A stretch of DNA of 64,000 nt, taken from Chryseobacterium indologenes (GTDB taxonomy: Bacteria > Bacteroidota > Bacteroidia > Flavobacteriales > Weeksellaceae). The notes under the pieces were generated by a model that was not told the DNA's origin, searched no databases, and saw only the letters and a program-made list of their open reading frames with translations. Numbering within the stretch: the stretch's first letter is position 1; each line of letters starts with the position of its first letter. Shown here piece by piece: positions 56,579-64,000 of this stretch. The DNA lies in the NCBI GenBank assembly GCA_016025055.1, contig CP065590.1, positions 62,001-126,000 of the forward strand. The letters run 5' to 3'. The translations under genes and the position numbers were made by a program.

Positions 56579-57959
56579 TATCGAATATTTTGAGTTAATG
56601 GATGAAAATTGATTTCTACAGGAGGGATTGGGAATACATACCTTGGACTATTGGCTTCTAGAGTGTAGATATTTACGCCTATATTACGTGTTAGTTTTTT
56701 TGCAAATTTATCATCCATATTTAAACGGCGTAAATCTTCCCATCTTAAATTGGCAGTAAAGGGTAGTTCTTTTCTGCGCTCATTAATTATTAATAACAAA
56801 GCTTCAGTAGGATTTGAAGCTGTTTTATTTGAATATGTACTTCGTCCATTTTCTTTTTCCACCTCTCTTTTAAAAGCTTGTTTAAGTCGTTCATTGCTTC
56901 AACAAAATTCCCCGATCTAGCCAATGATTCTGATCTAATCAAAAATATCTCGTTTGTAGCTATTCCACAAAATAGTGCGCCTGCTCCTGTATATCTACCA
57001 CCGAAGTTAATTGCGCCATTGGTATTTTTTTTGAAAAAAATTGCCTTACGAAGATCTTCATTTTCATATGTATCAAATAAATCTTTCATTACACATAATT
57101 CCTGTCTACTGTTAAAAGTATATGAAATAGTTTGTGCATAAAATATAATTTCAGTATTATTACCTCGAACAGTAGGAAATGGAAAATTCACAGTTGTACT
57201 TAAGGTATTGAAATCAATAAGTTCTGAATTTTTAGAAAGGACAATATCTGCAAATTCTTTAGCCTTAGTATAATTTTGCATATTAAAATATACTTTTGAA
57301 AGCATGCTTTCTGCCGCTAATTTTGTAGGCCGAGTTTTGTAACTGACTTGCAGAGGGAGTAAAGATTCGGCTTCAATAAGATCATTAATAATTCTATCAT
57401 AAGTTTCTTTTAATGTGGAACGGTTTGGCAAATCATTTACATCGGAATTTAATTTAAGGGGAAGCCCTAGATCTGAATCTGCGGTACTTTCATTGTATTG
57501 TTTCGCATATAATTGTGCTAACTGATAATATGCAAAAGCTCTAAAAAATAATGCTGTTCCTTTTACTTCTGGTATTCGAGTATCATTAATATTTTTAATT
57601 TTTTCAATGCCATCAAGTACTACATTAGAATATTCGATAACTTGGTAAGGATAAGTCCAGTCTGGAGCAAATAACTCTCCCTCATAAATGTCGCTTGACC
57701 ACTTATATGCATTTCTTTCTTGTAATGTACCACCAGAGATGGCAGTTTGATCTAAAATATAGGAATTGTCAGCACCAATTAATCCAATTGCAGGGTATTT
57801 GGTATTCATCACATCAGTATTATCTAGTAAAGCCTGAAAATCTTCAACGGTAGATGGGATAATATCTGATTTATTTGATTTTTTCTCTAACCATTCATCT
57901 TGCTTTTTACAACCAACAAGGATAAATGTACATATTGCATAGATTATAATATTTTTCAT
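56578..57959 (-). pseudogene. SusD/RagB-family lipoprotein, frame broken
   Basis: The N-terminus is a lipoprotein signal (IICTFILVGCKKQ-type; Cys about 16), and SusD helices follow (PEVKGTALFFRAFAYYQLAQLYAKQY; LPLKLNSDVND). The frame breaks in the five-T run at 56854-56858, where six give LLKERWKKENGRSTYSNKTASN. The C-terminal part (LLLIINERRKELPFTANLRWEDLRRLN) is the conserved SusD end. The restored protein has about 460 residues. SusD forms the substrate-binding lid of the SusC channel at the surface. The substrate is not predictable; peptides are possible given the neighbours. Confidence 0.88.
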
Positions 57960-57967
57960 AACTGCAT

Positions 57968-60900
57968 TTATTTTAATGTTGTCCTAATACCAAATGATAC
58001 TGTTGTCGGATTTGGGTAGGAATTATAACCGGAAAGGTTATATTCACTAACATCCGGATCAATTCCTTTCTTATTTGCTCGCCACACTATACCAATATTA
58101 TTTATATAACTATAAATTTGTAATGAGGAAATTGGAAGATTTCTAAGTAATTCCTTATTAAAATCATAACTAAGGCTAATATCCTGTAATCTTATATGGT
58201 CTCCTTTCTCAACAAGAGATTCAGAGCTTTGATAAAAAATATTGCGATTATAGTTGAATTCGTATAAGACTGAGGGAACTGTAGTTCGCGTTTCATCTCC
58301 TGGGTTTTGCCATCGGTCTTGAAATTCTTGATTGGCATATCCGCTATTTACAACGTCTGACAGGTTTAATGAGGTTGACCTTCGGCGAAAGTAATATCCA
58401 AATTTATATGTAACGTTAGCGGATAAAGAGATTCCTTTAAAAGAGAAAGTGTTACGTAATGCCCCAAAATTTCTTGGTCTTGACGAACCATGATATACAA
58501 TATCTTCATTATTCGAACTTGTAATTATATTGAGGTAGTCTTTACTTATAACACCATTTAAATATCCCTGAGGATCTCCATTTGTTGGATCAAGTCCCGC
58601 TGTTTTAAAACTATATACTCCGAAAAGACTATTTCCTTCCTTGATATATAAACCATATCTTCCAGGACCATCAATATTAAGCCCTGAACTTGTTAGATAT
58701 TGCGAAGTATATTTTGTGTCATAAGATATTACTTTATCTTTATTATAACTTAATAGTATAGTCGTATTCCATTTAAAATTACCATTAAGATTTACTGAGT
58801 TTAAATTAATATCAAAACCTTTTGTCTTAACAGTTGCGGCATTTCCTTTGTAAGAAGAAAACCCGGTTGAATGTGCTAACAAAGCATCCTCGATAAGATC
58901 AGTACCCAACTTCTCATAAATTTCAAATGAACCATTCAAGCGATTACCTTTAGATGAAAAATCTAAAGCTAGATTTTTGTTTCTAATTTTCTCCCATCTT
59001 AATTCTGCGTTTGGGGCACTCGTGATGTAGGCAATTGGTAGTCCAGTAATTGGGCTGACATCATAGGTTGCCGTCAAATAGGATGAGGCATTATATACAT
59101 TTCCATTATATCCAAATGATGCCCTTAGTTTTAAATAAGGTATTAACGAAAATTTATAGAACGATTCTTTGCTGATATCATAAGCAACACCAGTTGACCA
59201 AAGTGGTGTCATTTTATCATTTGTTTTCACTCCAAAAATGTTTGCACCATCTTTTCTTCCACTCAGTGAAAAAGTATATTTACCTAAATACGTGTAAGCG
59301 CCGTTTGCATAATAAGATATATATCTATTTGTATTACCTATAATTTTCCCAAGAGGAGACGGAAGAACCGTTGATCCAAGTGCCGATGGGTTCATTGGAT
59401 AAGGAATATTATAATTTAAATTAGTCACAGAAGTTCCAAACTCATCATTGTAGCCATACAACGCTTTATCAGTACTCTCACTTACTATTTCTCTTATCTC
59501 AGCTCCCGCAATTGCAGATACTAAATGTTTTTGTGAAAATTCTTTATTGAAATTCAACTGTGTTCTGAAGTTATTGGAATACAATTTTCTGTCTGTTAAA
59601 TAGAGAATTCCTCCTTTTGGAAAGGGGTATGTAAATGAGCCCTCACTAGATCGCTGGCTGTACATATTAACGAAATTTCTCGCTTCATAACTTTCGGGAC
59701 TTCTGTAACCACGATTATTTCCGAATTCATTTTCATGCTGATATTGAATTTCAGCATTTAAGAAATCAGTGAAATTATACCGGACAATGCCTCTTATAAG
59801 GATGTTATCAGTTTTAGTACTGGTATCATAAAGGTCTCTTTCTTGAATGGGTCTATATTTCCAATCTAAAAAGCCTAAACTTTGGCTATTTTCAAGATAA
59901 CTGTCTCTTTTTCCATATGGTACCGCAAGCGGATTTTTATTATCATCAACAAAACTTATATATGGATACGGAGAAGTGTATTGATATCCAAATTTATTCT
60001 CACTCTTTGTATATAATACAGAACCTGTAATTTCCAAATTTTTAATGGGATGATATGTATTTGTTGAATTAATAGTAAACCTATTGTTTCCAGAACCAAA
60101 CAAGGTATTACGGTTTTTGTCATATCCTATAGAAAGTGAATAAATAGATTTTTCCGAACCTCCTCTAAAACCCAATGAATATTGTTGATTCATACTGGGA
60201 CGATAAAAATATTCGGATGTTTGGTCGCGAACATCCACATTTCTCAATCTATTTATTTGGTCAGTAATATTCTCATTTGAAGGATCATTTCTTTGTTTCG
60301 ATAAAAGCTCAACTACTGGTGATATTACAGGATAGTAATTGTTGTCGTTTAAATTGGGATCATAATACCCCTTATTAAAAAGAAACGTTTCGACATCTAT
60401 AAATTCAGAGGATTTAAGAAAATTTCTTGAATATTTTAAATTTGGCCTTGCCCCTACGGTTAAATTTGAATTAAAATCAATCTTTAAGGGTTGATTAAAT
60501 TTTCCTTTTTTGGTAGTGATTACAATGACACCATTCCCAGATCTCGAACCCCAGATCGAAGCTGCAGCAGCATCTTTAAGTACTGTGATACTTTCAATAT
60601 CATTTGGATTTATATTATTAATATCTCCTTCATAGGGAAAATTGTCAAGTACAACCAGAGGATCAGCGCTAACTTTATCATCAATTGTAACTCTTCCTCT
60701 TATGCTTATTCCTAATTTTTCATTCGGAGGATTTAACCCTATTGGACCTGAAATTTTATTAAAAATCAATCCACTTGTAACACCGTCCAGTCTGTCTAAA
60801 ATATTCGTGCTAACACGTCTGTTTAATAATTGGTTATCTATTTGGACAAATGAGCCCGTTGCTCGTTCTTTAGGTATGTTTTGATATCCGGTCGAAACAA

Positions 60901-61474
60901 CATCTACTATTCCAATAATATTATCGTTTTGATGCATAATAATATTACCTGAATTTATTACAGGAACTTCTACTGGTGTATAACCGATAAATGAAACTTG
61001 AAGTACCTCGTCCTTTAATGAACCAGGGATCATAACAATTCCATTTGCATCTGTCATAAAGTTTACATTGCTTCCTTTTACTCGAAGAGAAGCTCCGGAC
61101 AACGGTTCACCCCGTTCATTAGAAACCTTTCCTCTTATGGGAGTCTGATCTTTATCTATTGGGTTTTTAGAACCTGTTTCCTTCCCCCTATCGACAGAAA
61201 CTATAATTTTTCCTTCAATAGAATAATCGAACGGTTGGTCATTGAAGATTTCATCTAGAACCGCTTTTAGATCTTTTTCCTTTGCAGATATAGTGACAGC
61301 CTTAGCAATCTTCATATGCCTGCTATTTATTGAAAAAGAATAGCCCGATTGCTGGTTAATCTGGCGAATAACAGTCCTGAAAGGTGCATCTTTTTGGATC
61401 AATGTTATTTTTTGTGCAGTAAGTTTTGTGCAAGCGAGAAAAATAATCAATATAAAAAATATTAGGTTTTTCAT
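57968..61474 (-). CDS. SusC/RagA-family TonB-linked receptor with STN signalling domain
   Basis: The protein has 1168 residues. A signal peptide (about 1-20) is followed by an STN domain (about 30-95: APFRTVIRQINQQSGYSFSINSRHMKIAKAVTIS) and a CarboxypepD_reg-like domain (about 112-195: IRGKVSNERGEPLSGASLRVKGSNVNF). The plug (about 210-330) carries the SusC signature NPNDIESITVLKDAAAASIWGSRSGNGVIVITTKKGK, and a barrel completes the protein. The STN domain lets the receptor signal to an anti-sigma factor, here encoded upstream. The 8-bp spacing to SusD shows one operon. Substrate unknown. Confidence 0.93.
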   Translation of the reverse strand: MKNLIFFILIIFLACTKLTAQKITLIQKDAPFRTVIRQINQQSGYSFSINSRHMKIAKAVTISAKEKDLKAVLDEIFNDQPFDYSIEGKIIVSVDRGKETGSKNPIDKDQTPIRGKVSNERGEPLSGASLRVKGSNVNFMTDANGIVMIPGSLKDEVLQVSFIGYTPVEVPVINSGNIIMHQNDNIIGIVDVVSTGYQNIPKERATGSFVQIDNQLLNRRVSTNILDRLDGVTSGLIFNKISGPIGLNPPNEKLGISIRGRVTIDDKVSADPLVVLDNFPYEGDINNINPNDIESITVLKDAAAASIWGSRSGNGVIVITTKKGKFNQPLKIDFNSNLTVGARPNLKYSRNFLKSSEFIDVETFLFNKGYYDPNLNDNNYYPVISPVVELLSKQRNDPSNENITDQINRLRNVDVRDQTSEYFYRPSMNQQYSLGFRGGSEKSIYSLSIGYDKNRNTLFGSGNNRFTINSTNTYHPIKNLEITGSVLYTKSENKFGYQYTSPYPYISFVDDNKNPLAVPYGKRDSYLENSQSLGFLDWKYRPIQERDLYDTSTKTDNILIRGIVRYNFTDFLNAEIQYQHENEFGNNRGYRSPESYEARNFVNMYSQRSSEGSFTYPFPKGGILYLTDRKLYSNNFRTQLNFNKEFSQKHLVSAIAGAEIREIVSESTDKALYGYNDEFGTSVTNLNYNIPYPMNPSALGSTVLPSPLGKIIGNTNRYISYYANGAYTYLGKYTFSLSGRKDGANIFGVKTNDKMTPLWSTGVAYDISKESFYKFSLIPYLKLRASFGYNGNVYNASSYLTATYDVSPITGLPIAYITSAPNAELRWEKIRNKNLALDFSSKGNRLNGSFEIYEKLGTDLIEDALLAHSTGFSSYKGNAATVKTKGFDINLNSVNLNGNFKWNTTILLSYNKDKVISYDTKYTSQYLTSSGLNIDGPGRYGLYIKEGNSLFGVYSFKTAGLDPTNGDPQGYLNGVISKDYLNIITSSNNEDIVYHGSSRPRNFGALRNTFSFKGISLSANVTYKFGYYFRRRSTSLNLSDVVNSGYANQEFQDRWQNPGDETRTTVPSVLYEFNYNRNIFYQSSESLVEKGDHIRLQDISLSYDFNKELLRNLPISSLQIYSYINNIGIVWRANKKGIDPDVSEYNLSGYNSYPNPTTVSFGIRTTLK

Positions 61475-61688
61475 GACTTGTCTTTTTCTAATTGTTTTTC
61501 ATTGGTTTTCCGTTTCCATAGGGGAATAGAAATCGGTTTACCATTGTCGATAATGGTATTATTCATTACATTTGAGTTAGGGTTAGTAATTTGCTTTATT
61601 TAACTTTTAAAAACCCGCAGCCGTCCCGACTGGACCTCGGGACGGTATATTCTTACGAACTACGGGCATAAACACATATGAAACGTTC

Positions 61689-62835
61689 TTATCTGATGAT
61701 CACCTCCTTTCCGTGAATCTCAGTTTTTACACCGTATGTTTTATCTATTACTTTTAGAACAGTGGAAAGATTTTCATTTTTGTTAATGCTTAAATCTGCA
61801 CTCTCTGAATTTTTGAAATTTTGGGGAAATTTGAAGTCTACATCATACCAACGTTCAACTTCCTTTGAAAGTTCCACGAGAGAAATATTTCCCGAATTTA
61901 TCAACCCTTCCTTCCAGCCGATAAAATCAAGAGCATCGACATTTTTAATGGAAAGGCTATAATGATCAATTATAGCCTGTTCATTGGGCTTCAATTTTCT
62001 GGTAAATGTAGAGCCATTAGATTTAATTTCTACGCTTCCCTGAACGAGAGTCGTATACTGTTTGTCCTCATAGGCACGAATATTAAAGGTTGTTCCAAGA
62101 ACTTTAACTTCTTGGAGAGTTGTGTTGACGAGAAATGGATGTTTTGGGTCATGATGAACTTCAAAATAAGCTTCACCATTTAATCGGACTTCTCTATTAT
62201 TGTTTGAAAATTTTACTGGATATTCTAAAGACGAATTGGAGTTTAGCCAAACTTTAGAACCATCTGCAAGGGTAATTTTATATTGGCCACCTCTCGGGGT
62301 TTTCAGTATTGCTGATCCGATGAATTCTGAATCATTTATAGAACTCCCATCACTATAGGTTAGGCCGCTGGGAGTTACCAAAATGCCTTCCGTTTCTTTC
62401 AGATTAATAGCTTTACCATTCCCAAAAGTTATAGTAGCTTTATTTGAGCCCGGTAAGATGTCGTTTTCTATGGTTTTAAATGTTGGTTCTTGCGTACCCG
62501 ACTTATAGTTTAAATACCAAATTGACGTTCCGAAAACGACTATGAATCCAGCAGCAATGCTCATTTTTCGGAACAGCATTAATTTTCTTTTCTTTCTGAT
62601 TTTTTGTTCAATCAGTTTGAATTGAACATTTGAATCAGTATTATAAAGTTTCTTTATGGAATCAGCGACAAGATTTTCATTTTTTAAATTATTGAAATAT
62701 ATTTTATTCCCTTCATCCTTTAATAACCAAGTTTCTAAAGTTGAATGATCACTAAAAAGTCAAAGGTTCTTCCTGAACGATTTTTTTTAATATATTGCTT
62801 ATTTCAAAACTGATGTAAACATCTTTCCTTTCCAT
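61689..62835 (-). pseudogene. FecR-family anti-sigma factor, frame broken
   Basis: The C-terminal 296 residues (61689-62579) have a transmembrane helix (SIAAGFIVVFGTSIWYL) and a periplasmic FecR domain (ATITFGNGKAINL, GGQYKITLADGSKVWLNSNSSLEYP, VKVLGTTFNIRAYED) with a C-terminal STN-interacting end. Upstream the coding frame continues back to an ATG at 62835 (MERKDVYISFEISNILKKIV) if one base is removed from the five-A run at 62754-62758, giving EEPLTFSDHSTLETWLLKDEGNKIYF, the expected N-terminal domain. About 380 residues result. It inhibits the sigma factor until the SusC STN domain signals. Confidence 0.85.
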
Positions 62836-62899
62836 GATTCCGCGTTTATAATATAGAAACGGGAAATAGTATAGGTTTCTCTAAAGAAAATTGAAAAAT

Positions 62900-63484
62900 T
62901 TATAAATAAAATAATAAAAGGGCGATTCCGGCATTTCCAAGCCGTTTTTTTATGATAGAGACGGCTCTGGATTTTTGATTATTGACAGTACTTACGCTTA
63001 TGCCGAGATCATCTGCGATTTCCTTTGCATTTTTATCTTCATCTAAAAACTGCCTCATTATAATCCTGCACTTTTCAGGAAGTGCATCAATTTCAGCTCC
63101 CAATTGGCTAATAAGTTCAGCATCAATAATATTTTGAAGAATACTTTCTTCTGATTCTTCAAAATCCTGAATGTATCTACCAAAGCGATTAGATCTAACT
63201 TTTTCTTTAGCAATCTTGTCCAGACACGCATTTTTTGTTACTATGTATAGAAATGCTTTAATATTTTCAAAAGAATTAAAAGTTGATCTCTTTTCATAAA
63301 GCTTGACAAAAACATCTTGTACAATTTCCTCAGCTTCAGAATAATTGTATTCAGGTAAAAGCTTAGAAGCAAAATAAACTATTGCTTTGTGAAATGTTTG
63401 GAAGATTTGGTGAAAGGCATATTGATCTCCATTCCGCAGTCCCTGCAGTAATATTTCATAGGCCATATTTTCAACATTCTTCAT
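62900..63484 (-). CDS. FecI-like ECF sigma-70 factor
   Basis: The protein has 194 residues. Region 2 is FHQIFQTFHKAIVYFASKLLPEYNYSEAEEIVQDVFVKLYEKRSTF with the typical DVF/L pattern. Region 4 is LPEKCRIIMRQFLDEDKNAKEIADDLGISVSTVNNQKSRAV, a helix-turn-helix that recognises the -35 box. The pair FecI-FecR followed by SusC with an STN domain is the standard Bacteroidota cell-surface signalling set. Here it probably activates transcription of the SusC/SusD/TlpA genes on sensing the SusC ligand. Confidence 0.92.
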   Translation of the reverse strand: MKNVENMAYEILLQGLRNGDQYAFHQIFQTFHKAIVYFASKLLPEYNYSEAEEIVQDVFVKLYEKRSTFNSFENIKAFLYIVTKNACLDKIAKEKVRSNRFGRYIQDFEESEESILQNIIDAELISQLGAEIDALPEKCRIIMRQFLDEDKNAKEIADDLGISVSTVNNQKSRAVSIIKKRLGNAGIALLLFYL

Positions 63485-63590
63485 CTTTAGGTGGCTATAA
63501 TTTATAAAATTAGCTATTATTTCTAAATTTTAAAAATCATAATTTTTATAAAGGACTGAAAGCGTTTTGAAAATATACTTTTAAAAAGCA

Positions 63591-64000
63591 TCATAGGGGA
63601 ATTTCTACTATTGGATCATCATCGAAATTTAAGTCTTTCCGTCTTTTTTTTATAAAGGTTGTGGCTTTAATACCATTAATTTTTAGAAACTTTTCATTAA
63701 AATTCTGACGCGACCCTATACCACATTCCTCGGCTAAAGTTATAATGGTATATGACAGATATTTCCTATCATTATATAGTTTGTTTGTAATATAATTTAT
63801 TCTTAGGTGAGCCAAGTAATCGGTGAAATTCATTCCCCTAGATTCTCTGATAATACTTGTGAGATATTTGTAATTTGTATCAAACTTTTTTGCAAGGTCT
63901 TTAGATGTTAAGCCCTTTTCTATAAAACCATTGTTCTGTTCAAATTTTTTCAGTTTTTTTAATATCTCATTTATTATTTGTTGGGGAATATAAGGGTCAA
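63591..64000 (-). CDS. AraC-type HTH regulator, N-terminus outside window
   Basis: A continuous frame runs from the window end to a stop at 63591. It contains an AraC-type HTH domain (LTSKDLAKKFDTNYKYLTSIIRESRGMNFTDYLAHLRINYI; LAEECGIGSRQNFNEKFLKINGIKATTF). The part before it (IPQQIINEILKKLKKFEQNNGFIEKG) is typical of the flavobacterial TPR-transmembrane-AraC proteins. If so, the window holds only its C-terminal 136 codons and the TPR sensor lies outside. It is convergent with nothing and lies upstream of fecI on the same strand. Confidence 0.8.
   Translation of the reverse strand, partial: DPYIPQQIINEILKKLKKFEQNNGFIEKGLTSKDLAKKFDTNYKYLTSIIRESRGMNFTDYLAHLRINYITNKLYNDRKYLSYTIITLAEECGIGSRQNFNEKFLKINGIKATTFIKKRRKDLNFDDDPIVEIPL

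Overview
The window looks like a Chryseobacterium-type flavobacterium (Bacteroidota). Supporting signs are T9SS sorting domains, SusC/SusD and TonB-dependent receptors, FecI/FecR pairs, RteC, -7 boxes of the form TAnnTTTG, AT-rich intergenic DNA and no Shine-Dalgarno use. There is no rRNA, no intact tRNA that I could find, and no CRISPR array.

Layout. 1-7.9 kb: a truncated S9 peptidase, a T9SS-exported protein, small membrane and hotdog proteins, and an alcohol/aldehyde dehydrogenase pair divergent from an AraC regulator. 8-15.3 kb: an iron-uptake block (PepSY membrane protein plus TonB receptor, convergent with a DUF4374 lipoprotein plus TonB receptor) that resembles the Bacteroides XusABC xenosiderophore system. 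16-26.5 kb: topoisomerase III, pirin, a Crp-type regulator, a CPA1 antiporter and a quinone-detoxification-like set (carboxylesterase and two VOC ring-cleaving dioxygenases). Pirin and one dioxygenase share a 21-bp promoter motif. 26.8-30.7 kb: an EamA transporter and metNIQ behind a Met-rich leader peptide and a terminator, a likely translation-coupled attenuator. 30.9-43.2 kb: GH3 beta-glucosidase, a beta-barrel receptor, a DUF2652 protein, an MFS pump with an Lrp regulator, a membrane TPR/HTH regulator and two secreted proteins. 43.8 kb: mnmE.

From just after mnmE to the window end lies the left part of an integrative conjugative element. It has a tyrosine integrase, several excisionase-like HTH proteins, RteC, a DUF3945 protein and a second topoisomerase III. 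Its cargo is FecI/FecR, a SusC with an STN signalling domain, SusD, a thioredoxin-fold lipoprotein-like protein, a MauE-like membrane protein and two tandem copies of a small secreted two-cysteine peptide. I regard this thiol/peptide cargo locus and the Met-leader attenuator as the best candidates for undescribed biology.

Caution: at least 13 genes or gene ends are broken by single-base length changes in homopolymers (mostly A/T runs one base too short). The pattern suggests uncorrected sequencing indels rather than gene decay, so 'pseudogene' entries below mean 'frame broken in this sequence'.
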